A stretch of DNA of 64,000 bases from Streptomyces flaveolus (lineage in GTDB: Bacteria > Actinomycetota > Actinomycetes > Streptomycetales > Streptomycetaceae), in NCBI RefSeq assembly GCF_014648815.1, contig NZ_BMRV01000011.1:222542-286541 (forward strand). Direction: 5' to 3'. The number at the start of each line of letters is the position of its first letter. The first letter of the stretch is position 1. The translations under genes were made by a program, and so were the position numbers. Positions 9,020 to 17,259 of this stretch are shown here, one piece after another. The notes beneath the pieces are model-generated. The model was not told where the DNA came from and did no database searches. It was given only the letters and a program-made list of their open reading frames with translations.

Positions 9020-10057
9020 GTGATACGCCTGCGATGGCCGCGTCGGATGCCGGTCGACCCCTACATCCTGCTGCTGCTCGCAACGGTGGGCCTCGCGGCA
9101 CTGCTGCCGGCCCGCGGGGCGGGCGCCGACGTCGCCTCCGGGGCCTCCACGGTCGCGATCGCGTTCCTCTTCTTCCTGTACGGCGCCCGGCTCTCCACCC
9201 GTGAGGCGATGGACGGGCTGCGGCACTGGCGGCTCCACGTCACCGTGCTGGCCTGCACCTTCGTCGTCTTCCCGGTGCTGGGCCTGGCGGCCCGCGGGCT
9301 CGTCCCGGTCTTCCTGACCGACCCCCTCTACCAGGGGCTGCTCTTCCTCACCCTGGTCCCCTCCACCATCCAGTCGTCGATCGCCTTCACCTCCATCGCC
9401 CGCGGCAACGTGCCCGCCGCGATTTGCGCGGGCTCCTTCTCCTCGCTTGCGGGCATCGTCGTCACACCGTTGCTGGCCGCGGCTCTGCTCGGCAGCGGCG
9501 GGGGCGGGTTCTCCGCCGACTCGGTGGTCGAGATCGTGCTGCAACTGCTGGTGCCGTTCGTCGCCGGACAGGTGCTGCGCCGCTGGATCGGGGGGTTCGT
9601 CGCCCGGCACAAGAAGGTGCTCGGCCTCGTCGACCGCGGATCGATCCTCCTCGTCGTCTACACCGCGTTCAGTGAGGGCATGGTGCAGGGCATCTGGCAC
9701 CAGGTGAGCCCGGTCCGGCTGGCCGGCCTGCTGGTCGTGGAGGCGGTGCTGCTCGCCGTGATGCTGCTGCTGACCTGGTACGGGGCCAGGGCGCTGGGCT
9801 TCGGCCGGGCCGACCGGATCGCCATCCAGTTCGCCGGGTCCAAGAAGTCCCTCGCCTCCGGCCTGCCCATGGCGAGCGTCCTGTTCGGCGCGCACGCCTC
9901 GCTGGCCGTGCTGCCGCTGATGCTCTTCCACCAGATGCAGCTGATGGTGTGCGCGGTCATCGCCAAACGCCGTGCGCACGACCCCGACGCCCCGGCTGCG
10001 GACGAGCCGGCCACCGCGTCACGGACGGCCGTCGGCACGGGGGCACGCTCCCGCTGA
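9020..10057 (+). CDS. BASS-family (bile acid:sodium symporter-like, YfeH-type) transporter
   Basis: A 345-residue integral membrane protein of the SBF/BASS superfamily with about ten hydrophobic segments from residue 11 to about 325. Recognisable features are FLFFLYGARLSTREAMDGL in the first half and FAGSKKSLASGLPMASVLFG in the second. This subgroup (YfeH-like) resembles sodium:solute symporters, but its substrates are mostly unknown, probably organic acids. The start is GTG 9020 with TGGAG seven bases upstream. It lies divergently next to a LysR gene, its likely regulator. Confidence 0.88.
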   Translation: MIRLRWPRRMPVDPYILLLLATVGLAALLPARGAGADVASGASTVAIAFLFFLYGARLSTREAMDGLRHWRLHVTVLACTFVVFPVLGLAARGLVPVFLTDPLYQGLLFLTLVPSTIQSSIAFTSIARGNVPAAICAGSFSSLAGIVVTPLLAAALLGSGGGGFSADSVVEIVLQLLVPFVAGQVLRRWIGGFVARHKKVLGLVDRGSILLVVYTAFSEGMVQGIWHQVSPVRLAGLLVVEAVLLAVMLLLTWYGARALGFGRADRIAIQFAGSKKSLASGLPMASVLFGAHASLAVLPLMLFHQMQLMVCAVIAKRRAHDPDAPAADEPATASRTAVGTGARSR

Positions 10058-10077
10058 GCCGCGTCCGGCAGGACGTC

Positions 10078-10995
10078 TCAGGGGACGAGGACGACCTTCC
10101 CGAGGTTGCTGCGCGACTCGACGGCCTCGTGCGCCTTCGTCGCCTCCTCCAGTGGGAACCTCCCGTGCACGGCGGGCCGGAGCACCCCCTCGGCGAACAG
10201 CCGCCACAGTTCCCGGCGCCACGTCTCGTACAGCTCCGGCTGCTCGCGGGCGATCCGCGCCAACTGGAATCCCGTCACCGACCTGGCGCCCACCAGCAGG
10301 TCGTACGCCCGGACGGTCCCGCCGCCCGAGCTGTACGCCACCAGCCGGCCGCCCGGGGCGAGGGCGGCGACGGCGGGGGTGAGCAGGCGGCCGCCCACCC
10401 CGTCGAGGACGTAGTCGACGGGCTCGCCCCAGTCGTCGTCGCCGTAGACCACGACGTCGTCGGCGCCCAGGGAGCGCACGAAGTCCGCCTTGGCCGGGTC
10501 GGAGACGGCGCCCACGACGCGGGCCGCGCCGCGTGTCCGCGCGAGCCGCACGGCCAGCTGGCCGACCCCACTGGCCGCGGCCGTCACGAGCGCCGACTCG
10601 CCCGGCCGGGGCTGGGCGGCCGACAGGGCGCCGAGCGCCACCAGACCGCTGCGGACCAGCGCGACCGCGTCGATCGCACCGGCACCGTCGGGCACCGGCG
10701 AGGCCATCTCCTGGCGCAGGACCGCGAAGTCGGCGTAGCCGTGCCCGAAGCAGAGCCCCGTCACCCGGTCGCCCGTCCGGACGCCGGTCACGCCCTCCCC
10801 GGCGGCCACCACCTCCCCGGCGACCTCGCCGCCGAGCGGGATCGGCTCGGCGGCCTCGGTGACCTTGCGGACCACCGGCAGGGTGACGCCGACGGCCTCG
10901 CAGCGCACCAGCAGCTCACCCGGGCCCGGCTCCGGGACGGGCGCCTCCTCCAGGAACAAGGGGCCCTTGGCGGACGCGTACCGGACACGGCGCAT
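10078..10995 (-). CDS. Zinc-independent MDR-family NADPH:quinone oxidoreductase-like protein
   Basis: A 305-residue medium-chain dehydrogenase/reductase. It has an N-terminal GroES-like domain (GELLVRCEAVGVTLPVVRKV) and a Rossmann domain with AAASGVGQLAVRLARTRG around residues 140-157. The zinc-ligand cysteines of alcohol dehydrogenases are absent, as in quinone oxidoreductases and enoyl reductases. The ATG at 10995 follows a GGAGGT. It is divergent from a MarR gene, with two operator-like repeats between them, so it is probably repressed by that MarR and induced by an electrophile, quinone or drug (inference). Confidence 0.88.
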   Translation of the reverse strand: MRRVRYASAKGPLFLEEAPVPEPGPGELLVRCEAVGVTLPVVRKVTEAAEPIPLGGEVAGEVVAAGEGVTGVRTGDRVTGLCFGHGYADFAVLRQEMASPVPDGAGAIDAVALVRSGLVALGALSAAQPRPGESALVTAAASGVGQLAVRLARTRGAARVVGAVSDPAKADFVRSLGADDVVVYGDDDWGEPVDYVLDGVGGRLLTPAVAALAPGGRLVAYSSGGGTVRAYDLLVGARSVTGFQLARIAREQPELYETWRRELWRLFAEGVLRPAVHGRFPLEEATKAHEAVESRSNLGKVVLVP

Positions 10996-11021
10996 CGCCG
11001 CACCTCCAGAAGTCGTCGAAG

Positions 11022-11069
11022 TCGTTGGGAGTCCCAACGATAGGGAAGAGTCGTGGGGAAGTCCAACGA
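11022..11069. promoter_or_regulatory. Tandem MarR operators
   Basis: TCGTTGGGAGTCCCAACGA (11022-11040) is a perfect 9-1-9 palindrome. A degenerate copy, TCGTGGGGAAGTCCAACGA, lies at 11051-11069, 29 bp centre to centre. Both sit between the divergent MDR and MarR genes and are almost certainly the MarR binding sites. Confidence 0.8.
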
Positions 11070-11089
11070 TTTTTGGATAGGATGGCCCC

Positions 11090-11533
11090 ATGGCCGACGC
11101 ACCGCTTCCCCACATCCGTTCGCTGCCCAGCTGGCAGCTGGGCAGGGCCGCCGCCCGTGGCCGGGCCCTGGTGGCCGAGGCGCTGGCCGCGGAGGGGCTG
11201 AAGATGTGGCACCACGTGGTGCTCTCCGCCGTCCGCGATCTCGCCCCCGTCGCCCAGGCCGACCTGGGCCGCGGCATCGGGCTCGACCCGAAGGACCTGG
11301 TCGGCGTCCTCAACGATCTGCAGGCGGCCGAGCTCGTCGTCCGCGCCCCGGACCCGGACGACCGCCGCAAGAACGCGGTGTCCCTCACCGAGGAGGGCGG
11401 CCGGGTGCTCGCGCGGTGCGAGAAGGCGGCCCGCGCGGCCAACGACGAGCTGCTCGCGCCGCTCACGGCGCAGGAGCGGACGCGGTTGCTGGACATGGTC
11501 CGGCGGGTCGCCGGCATCGACGCCGACGGCTGA
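11090..11533 (+). CDS. MarR-family transcriptional regulator
   Basis: A 147-residue MarR protein. The dimerisation helix leads into a winged HTH (about 45-110) with DLGRGIGLDPKDLVGVLNDL as recognition region and DPDDRRKNAVSLTEEG as the wing, the signature of the family. It is divergent from the MDR oxidoreductase, and the palindromes in between suggest autorepression plus control of that enzyme. The ligand is unknown. Confidence 0.92.
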   Translation: MADAPLPHIRSLPSWQLGRAAARGRALVAEALAAEGLKMWHHVVLSAVRDLAPVAQADLGRGIGLDPKDLVGVLNDLQAAELVVRAPDPDDRRKNAVSLTEEGGRVLARCEKAARAANDELLAPLTAQERTRLLDMVRRVAGIDADG

Positions 11534-11578
11534 CCGCCGGCGCCCGGGCCCGGGTGTGGGCGGGGGTGGGCCGGATGA

Positions 11579-11629
11579 GGCGGGGCCCCTGCGGCGCAGG
11601 GGGCGCTCCCCGCCGTTCGGGGCCCCGCC
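11579..11629. terminator. Probable bidirectional terminator between marR and fdhD
   Basis: An 11-bp perfect stem (GGCGGGGCCCC / GGGGCCCCGCC) encloses 29 nt, which include a competing CCCCTG/CAGGGG hairpin, in the gap between two convergent genes. Confidence 0.55.
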
Positions 11630-11650
11630 GCCGTGCCGCGGAGAGGTGGG

Positions 11651-12499
11651 TCAGCCCTGGGCGGCCGCGGCCCGCAGGGCGACGCGGTCCTCGCCCGCGT
11701 ACACGTTCATGGAGGTGCCGCGCAGGAAGCCCACCAGCGTCAGCCCGGTCTCGGCGGCCAGGTCCACCGCCAGCGAGGACGGCGCCGACACCGCCGCGAG
11801 CACCGGGATGCCCGCCATCACGGCCTTCTGCGCCAGCTCGAAGGAGGCCCGGCCCGACACCAGCAGCACGGACCGGGACAGCGGCAGGTCCCCGTTCTGC
11901 AGGGCGCGCCCGACCAGCTTGTCGACCGCGTTGTGCCGGCCCACGTCCTCCCGCACGTCCACCAGCTCACCGTCCTCGGTGAACAGGGCCGCCGCGTGCA
12001 GGCCGCCGGTGCGGTCGAAGACCCGCTGGGCTGCGCGCAGCCGGTCGGGCAGGCTCGCCAGCAGCTCCGGAGTGACGCGCACCGGGGGAGCGTCGGCGAT
12101 CGGCCAGCGGGCCGTGGTGCGCACCGCGTCCAGACTGGCCTTGCCGCACAGGCCGCAGGACGAGGTCGTGTAGACGTTGCGCTCCAGCGTGATGTCCGGG
12201 ACCGGCACGTCCGGGGCCGTCTTCACGTCGACCACGTTGTAGGTGTTGGAGCCGTCGACGGTGGCGCCCGCGCAGTACACGATGTTCTGGAGGTCGTCCC
12301 GCTCGGCCAGTACACCCTCGCTGACCAGGAAACCGGCCGCCAGCGCGAAGTCGTCGCCCGGTGTGCGCATGGTGATCGCGAGGGGTTTGCCGTTCAGCCG
12401 GATCTCCAGCGGTTCCTCGGCCACGAGCGTGTCCGTGCGGGTGGAGACCGCCCCGTCCCGTATGCGGATCACCTTGCGTCGTTCCGTGACTCGTCCCAT
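11651..12499 (-). CDS. fdhD: Formate dehydrogenase accessory sulfurtransferase FdhD
   Basis: A 282-residue FdhD. It transfers sulfur from a cysteine desulfurase to the bis-MGD molybdenum cofactor, which is required for formate dehydrogenase activity. The catalytic loop SSCGLCGK gives Cys115 and Cys118, equivalent to the two conserved cysteines of E. coli FdhD. The cofactor-binding region GRHNAVDKLVGRAL follows. The ATG at 12499 was chosen over an upstream in-frame ATG because GAGGGG precedes it and the upstream extension would overlap the previous gene. It is the last gene of the operon, 20 bp after the iron-sulfur subunit, so the maturation factor is co-expressed with its client. Confidence 0.96.
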   Translation of the reverse strand: MGRVTERRKVIRIRDGAVSTRTDTLVAEEPLEIRLNGKPLAITMRTPGDDFALAAGFLVSEGVLAERDDLQNIVYCAGATVDGSNTYNVVDVKTAPDVPVPDITLERNVYTTSSCGLCGKASLDAVRTTARWPIADAPPVRVTPELLASLPDRLRAAQRVFDRTGGLHAAALFTEDGELVDVREDVGRHNAVDKLVGRALQNGDLPLSRSVLLVSGRASFELAQKAVMAGIPVLAAVSAPSSLAVDLAAETGLTLVGFLRGTSMNVYAGEDRVALRAAAAQG

Positions 12500-12519
12500 G
12501 TCCGTGCCCCTCGTACCGG

Positions 12520-13380
12520 TCAGTCCCGGTTCTGTACGTGCTGGTAGCCGAAGCGGCCCTTGATGCACAGGTTGCCGTGGGTCACCGGGTTGTCGTGCGG
12601 CGAGGTGACCTTGACGATCTCATTGTCCTGCACGTGCAGGGTCAGATTGCAGCCGACACCGCAGTACGCGCACACCGTGGTCGTCTCCGTCTGCCGTGCC
12701 TCGTCCCAGGTACCCGCCGCCCGCATGTCGAACTCCGACTTGAAGGACAGCGCCCCGGTGGGGCACACCTCGATGCAGTTGCCGCAGTAGACGCAGGCCG
12801 AGTCCGTCAGCGGGGCGTCGTGCTCGACCGAGATGCGGGCGTCGAAGCCCCGGCCCGAGACGGAGATGGCGAAACTGTTCTGCCACTGGTCGCCGCAGGC
12901 GTCCACGCACTTGTAGCAGAGGATGCATTTGGCGTAGTCGCGCACGTACAGCTCGTTGTCGATCCTCGGCTGTTCGTCGACGCGTGCCGCGTCCGGGCCG
13001 AATCGGTCCGGCTTCGCCTCGTACTCCTTGATCCAGTCGGCCACCCGGGGGGTGGTGGACAGGTCGACGGAGGACGCGAGCAGTTCGAGGACCAGCTTGC
13101 GGCTGTGCCGGACCCGCTCGGTGTCCGTCCTGACCACCATGCCCGGCACCGCCTCGCGCGAGCAGGCCGGAACGAGGGGCCGGGAGCCCTCCACCTCCAC
13201 CACGCACACCCGGCAGGCGTTCTTCGGGGTGAGCGTGTCGCCCTCGCACAGGGTGGGCACGTCCTTCCCGGCGGCCCGGCAGGCGTCGAGGACGGTGGAG
13301 CCCTCCGGTACCCGCGCCTCCTGTCCGTCGACGGTGAACTCCACCAGCCGGCGCGGCACACCCAGCGGTATCGCGGTCAC
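12520..13380 (-). CDS. Formate dehydrogenase iron-sulfur subunit: HoxU-like module carrying the Mo-enzyme Fe4S4 domain
   Basis: A 286-residue electron-transfer subunit. Cysteines fall in four groups: a 2Fe-2S ferredoxin domain (C45, C56, C59, C73), two 4Fe-4S clusters (C152, C155, C158, C162 and C196, C199, C202, C206), and a terminal group C237-x2-C240-x3-C244-x27-C272. The last is the Fe4S4 domain normally found at the N-terminus of the bis-MGD catalytic subunit. In FdsA-type soluble NAD-linked enzymes these modules are joined in one chain with the catalytic domain; here the chain is cut after the Fe4S4 domain. The GTG start overlaps the previous stop (GTGA), so translation is coupled. Assignment is firm; the split is discussed under findings. 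Confidence 0.92.
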   Translation of the reverse strand: MTAIPLGVPRRLVEFTVDGQEARVPEGSTVLDACRAAGKDVPTLCEGDTLTPKNACRVCVVEVEGSRPLVPACSREAVPGMVVRTDTERVRHSRKLVLELLASSVDLSTTPRVADWIKEYEAKPDRFGPDAARVDEQPRIDNELYVRDYAKCILCYKCVDACGDQWQNSFAISVSGRGFDARISVEHDAPLTDSACVYCGNCIEVCPTGALSFKSEFDMRAAGTWDEARQTETTTVCAYCGVGCNLTLHVQDNEIVKVTSPHDNPVTHGNLCIKGRFGYQHVQNRD

Positions 13381-15335
13381 TTGTAGGCCCCCAGACGGTC
13401 GACGGCGGATTCGACGGCGTTCCACGCGGTCTGCCCCAGACCGCAGATCGAGGCGTCCCGCATCGCGCGGCCGACGTCCCGCAGCAGGGCGATGTCGCCG
13501 GCGGCGCCGGCACCCGTGCGGTCCACGATCCGCCGCAGCGCCTCCTCCTGCCGCACGGTCCCGACCCGGCACGGCACGCACTGCCCGCACGACTCGTCGC
13601 GGAAGAACTCGGCGATGCGCAGCAGCAGGCGGGGGAGCGGCACCGTGTCGTCGAAAGCCATGACGACGCCCGAGCCGAGGGTCGTGCCCGCCTCGCGCGT
13701 GCCCTCGAAGGTGAGCGGGACGTCCAGTTCGTCGGGGCGTACGAAGCCGCCCGCGGCCCCGCCCAGCAGGACCGCCCGCAGTCCGTCGCGCACTCCGGCG
13801 AGGGTGAGCAGCTCGCCCAGCGTCGCGCCGAACGGCAGCTCGTAGACGCCGGGGCGGTCCACGCTGCCCGACACGCAGAACAGCTTCGGCCCGGTGGACG
13901 TCGCCGTGCCGATCGCCGCGTACGCCGGGGCGCCCAGGGTGAGGATCGGCAGCACGTTGACCAGGGTCTCGACGTTGTTCTCCACCGTGGGCTTGCCGAA
14001 CAGGCCCTTCTCCACCGGGAACGGCGGCTTGGAGCGCGGCTCGCCCCGGTAGCCCTCGATGGAGTTGAACAGGGCCGTCTCCTCGCCGCAGATGTAGGCG
14101 CCCGCGCCCCGCCGGATCTCGATGTCGAAGGCGTAGCCCTGCCCGAGGACGTCGTCGCCGAGCAGTCCGCGGGCGCGGGCCTGCGTGATCGCGTGGGTGA
14201 GGCGGGCCAGGGCGCGGGGGTACTCGCCGCGCAGGTAGAGGTAGCCCTTGTGCGCGCCGGTGGCGTACCCGGCGATCGTCAAGGCCTCGACGAGCGCGTA
14301 CGGGTCGCCCTCCATGAGGACGCGGTCCTTGAAGGTGCCCGGCTCGGACTCGTCGGCGTTGCAGACGACGTAGTGGGGGTGGTCGGGCTGGGCGGCGGTG
14401 GCCTGCCACTTGCGGCCGGTGGGGAAGGCGGCGCCGCCGCGGCCGAGCAGGCCGGAGTCGGTGACCTCGCGGATGACACCGGCCGGGCCGAGGGCGAAGG
14501 CGCGGCGCAGGGCGGTGTAGCCGCCGTGGGCGCGGTAGTCGTCGAGGGAGGTGGGATCGACGGTGCCGATGCGGGTGAGGAGGGTGAGGGTGGGGGTGCC
14601 GGCCTGGGGGACCGCCGTCGCGGGGGTGGGTTCGGCGGGGGCCGATTCGGGGTGGGTGGCCGCTCGGACTGCCGCGTCCGGGGTCGCGGGGGCGCAGACC
14701 GCCGTCGCGTGGAGGGTGTTCCGCCCCCGCCGCCCCTTCCCCTTCCCGTTCCCGTTCCCGGGGGCTGCCGCCCCCGGACCCCAGCTGTCGGCCTGGACGG
14801 CCTCGTCCTCGCACGCCGGACGGGCTGAGATGTCCCCGGCGTGGGCTGGGACGCCGGCCCGGAACACCAACGCCGCCGGGGCCCGCTCGCACAGGCCCAG
14901 GCACGGGCTGCGTTCGACCTTCACCCCGCTCTCCGGGCCCAGCCGCGCCTCCACGTCCGCGCACAACCCGGTCGCCCCCGCCGCCGTGCACGCCAGGTCG
15001 GTGCAGAGGTGGAGCACCGTCGCCGGGCGGGGGCGGACGGAGAACATCGCGTAGAAGGTGGCGACGCCGTACGCCTCGGCCGGCGGTACCGTCAGGCGCC
15101 GGCACAGGTAGTCCAGGGCGCCCTCGCTGATCCAGCCGACGCGGTCGTTGAGCGCGTGCAGTCCCGGCAGCAGCAGGTCGCGCCGGTCGCGGGCCTCGCG
15201 TCCGCCGCGGGCCCACCGGAGATCCGCGTCGGTGCGGTCGGCGCCCTCCCAGGCGGACTCGGGCGGGCCGAGCAGGGCGTCGACGGCCGCCCGTTCCTCG
15301 TCGGTGGGCTTGCTGTCACCGAAGTGCAGGTCCAC
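13377..15335 (-). CDS. Fused NuoE/NuoF-type (FdsG-FdsB) diaphorase subunit of NAD-linked formate dehydrogenase
   Basis: A 652-residue fusion. Residues 1 to about 160 are a NuoE-like thioredoxin-fold 2Fe-2S domain (LHLCTDLACTAAG and SPCLGLCERAP). Residues about 255-650 are NuoF-like, with GRGGAAFPTGRKW (NADH/FMN site), CNADESEPGTFKDR, GAGAYICGEETALF and the 4Fe-4S motif ESCGQCVPCRVGT. It passes electrons from the iron-sulfur subunit to FMN and NAD+. The linker at about 167-207 is low complexity (GNGNGKGKGRRG) and looks like a dispersed Streptomyces repeat read in frame. The GTG start follows GAAGGTGAG and overlaps the catalytic-subunit gene by 20 bp. Confidence 0.92.
   Translation of the reverse strand: MDLHFGDSKPTDEERAAVDALLGPPESAWEGADRTDADLRWARGGREARDRRDLLLPGLHALNDRVGWISEGALDYLCRRLTVPPAEAYGVATFYAMFSVRPRPATVLHLCTDLACTAAGATGLCADVEARLGPESGVKVERSPCLGLCERAPAALVFRAGVPAHAGDISARPACEDEAVQADSWGPGAAAPGNGNGKGKGRRGRNTLHATAVCAPATPDAAVRAATHPESAPAEPTPATAVPQAGTPTLTLLTRIGTVDPTSLDDYRAHGGYTALRRAFALGPAGVIREVTDSGLLGRGGAAFPTGRKWQATAAQPDHPHYVVCNADESEPGTFKDRVLMEGDPYALVEALTIAGYATGAHKGYLYLRGEYPRALARLTHAITQARARGLLGDDVLGQGYAFDIEIRRGAGAYICGEETALFNSIEGYRGEPRSKPPFPVEKGLFGKPTVENNVETLVNVLPILTLGAPAYAAIGTATSTGPKLFCVSGSVDRPGVYELPFGATLGELLTLAGVRDGLRAVLLGGAAGGFVRPDELDVPLTFEGTREAGTTLGSGVVMAFDDTVPLPRLLLRIAEFFRDESCGQCVPCRVGTVRQEEALRRIVDRTGAGAAGDIALLRDVGRAMRDASICGLGQTAWNAVESAVDRLGAYK
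14715..14836. repeat. Dispersed Streptomyces-type intergenic repeat inside the coding region
   Basis: On the minus strand this stretch reads TCAGCCCGTCCGGCG, then a GAGGACGAGGCCGTCCAGGC segment, a GGGTCCGGGGGC/GCCCCCGG hairpin, and GGGAACGGGAAGGGG followed by GGCGGCGGGGG. That order matches, from memory, a very abundant intergenic repeat of Streptomyces chromosomes. Here it lies inside an open frame and encodes the NuoE-NuoF linker. Confidence 0.6.
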
Positions 15336-17259
15336 TGGTGCTCACCTTCTCGATCCGGATCGCCGAGGCCTTGAACTCCGCCGTCCCCGCGATCGGGCAG
15401 TTGGCCTCGATGGTCAGTTGGTTGGTGTCCACCTCGTCGGGAAAGTGGAAGCTCATGAAGGCGAGCCCGGGACGCAGCGCGGTGTCGACCCAGACCGGCG
15501 CGATCAGCGAGCCGCGCCGCGAGGTCACCCGCACCTCCTCGCCGACCGCCACCCCATAGCGTTCCGCGTCCTCCGGGCACAGCTCGACGGCCTCCCCGCG
15601 CCGCAGCGGAGACGCGTAACTACCGCTCTGCACACCGGTGTTGTAGGAGTCGAGTCGCCGGCCCGTGGTCAGGCGGATCGGGTACTCCTCGTCGGTGAGG
15701 TCCACGGGCGGGTCGTGCCGGACGATACCGAAGGGTGCGAGGGGGCCCCGCCGGGCCGGGTCGGGGTCCCACAACCTGCCGTGCAGGTAGGGCGGTTCCA
15801 GTTCCTCCGTGCTCGGGCACGGCCACTGGATGCCCTGGTGCTCCGTCAGACGCGCGTACGTCATCCCGTGGTGGTCCGGGGAGAGGGAGCGCAGTTCGTT
15901 CCACACCGTCTCGGCGTCCGGGTACTTCCAGTCGTGGCCGAGCCGCGCCGCCAGGGCGCACAGGATGTCGATGTCCTCGCGGGCCTCGCCGGGCGGGGTG
16001 ACGGCCCTGCGGACGCGCTGCACGCGCCGCTCGCTGTTGGTGGTGGTGCCCTCCGTCTCCGCCCAGCCGGCGGTCGCCGGGAGGACCACGTCGGCCAGCT
16101 CGGCGGTCTTCGTCAGGAAGATGTCCTGGACGACGAGGAAGTCCAGCGCGCCCAGCCGGCGCACCGCCTGTTCGCTGTCCGCCTCCGACTGCGCGGGGTT
16201 CTCGCCGATGCAGTAGACGGCCTTCAGCGTGCCGTCCTCCATCGCCTCGAACATCTCCGTCAGGGTCATGCCGTAGTGCGGCTGGACGACCGTGTCCCAC
16301 GCCGACTCGAACTTGAGCCGTACGTCCGCGTCGAGGATGTCCTGGAAGCCCGGCAGCCGGTTGGGGATCGCGCCCATGTCGCCGCCGCCCTGCACGTTGT
16401 TCTGGCCGCGCAGGGGCTGCAGCCCGGAACCGTAGCGGCCGACGTGGCCGGTCAGCAGGGACAGGTTGATCAGCGCACGGACGTTGTCGGTGCCGTTGTG
16501 GTGCTCGGTGATGCCGAGCGTCCAGCACAGCTGGGCGCGCTCGGCGCGGGCGTAGGCATGGGCCAGCTCGCGGACGGCGGCGGCCGGTACGCCCGTCACC
16601 TTCTCGGCGAGGGACAGCGTCCACGGCTCGACGAGGGCCTTGTACTCCTCGTACCCGGTGGTCGCCCGGGCGACGAACGCCTCGTTGACCAGCCCGGCGT
16701 GGATGATCTCGCGGCCCACCGCGTGCGCCAGCGGGATGTCGGTGCCGACGTTGGGGCCGAGCCAGCTCTCCGCCCATTCGGCGGTGCTCGTCCGCCGGGG
16801 GTCGACCGCGTACATGCGGGCGCCGTTCCTGATGCCCTTCAGTACGTGCTGGAAGAAGATCGGGTGCGCGAAGCGGGCGTTGGAACCCCACATCACGATG
16901 ACGTCCGTGTGCTCGATCTCCTCGTACGAGGACGTCCCGCCGCCGGAGCCGAAGGCGGCCGACAGACCCGCGACGCTCGGCGCGTGGCAGGTGCGGTTGC
17001 AGGAGTCGACGTTGTGGGTGCCCATGACGACCCGGGCGAACTTCTGCGCCACGTAGTTCATCTCGTTGGTCGCCCGGGCGCAGGAGAACATCCCGAACGC
17101 GCCGCGCGCCGCCGCCAGGCCACGGGCGGCCCGGTCCAGGGCCTCGTCCCAGGTCGCCCGGCGGAAGGGCTGGTCGCGGGAGTCCCGCACCAGCGGGTGG
17201 GTGAGGCGGGTGTAGGTCCTCGGGCCGCGGTCGCGCCCCTTGCGGTCGGCTTTCCTCAT
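15316..17259 (-). CDS. Formate dehydrogenase catalytic subunit (bis-MGD molybdenum/tungsten protein lacking its own Fe4S4 domain)
   Basis: A 647-residue molybdopterin oxidoreductase that oxidises formate to CO2. The metal ligand is Cys91, followed by His92, in DSCNRTCHAPSVAGL; in E. coli FdhF the equivalent residue is selenocysteine 140. The offset of about 50 residues reflects absence of the N-terminal Fe4S4 domain, which is encoded in the iron-sulfur subunit gene two positions downstream. MopB domains are otherwise complete: VIVMWGSNARFAHP, GENPAQSEADSEQAV, VLPATAGWAETEGT, and the C-terminal MGD-binding domain with PIRLTTGRRLDSYNTG. No signal peptide, so cytoplasmic. The ATG overlaps the PanE-like stop (ATGA) and follows GAGGAG. 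Confidence 0.93.
   Translation of the reverse strand: MRKADRKGRDRGPRTYTRLTHPLVRDSRDQPFRRATWDEALDRAARGLAAARGAFGMFSCARATNEMNYVAQKFARVVMGTHNVDSCNRTCHAPSVAGLSAAFGSGGGTSSYEEIEHTDVIVMWGSNARFAHPIFFQHVLKGIRNGARMYAVDPRRTSTAEWAESWLGPNVGTDIPLAHAVGREIIHAGLVNEAFVARATTGYEEYKALVEPWTLSLAEKVTGVPAAAVRELAHAYARAERAQLCWTLGITEHHNGTDNVRALINLSLLTGHVGRYGSGLQPLRGQNNVQGGGDMGAIPNRLPGFQDILDADVRLKFESAWDTVVQPHYGMTLTEMFEAMEDGTLKAVYCIGENPAQSEADSEQAVRRLGALDFLVVQDIFLTKTAELADVVLPATAGWAETEGTTTNSERRVQRVRRAVTPPGEAREDIDILCALAARLGHDWKYPDAETVWNELRSLSPDHHGMTYARLTEHQGIQWPCPSTEELEPPYLHGRLWDPDPARRGPLAPFGIVRHDPPVDLTDEEYPIRLTTGRRLDSYNTGVQSGSYASPLRRGEAVELCPEDAERYGVAVGEEVRVTSRRGSLIAPVWVDTALRPGLAFMSFHFPDEVDTNQLTIEANCPIAGTAEFKASAIRIEKVSTSGPALR

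Noticed and set aside
12500..12568. Longer start for FdhD
   Set aside because: It would overlap the iron-sulfur subunit gene and lacks a ribosome-binding site. ATG 12499 has both spacing and GAGGGG.
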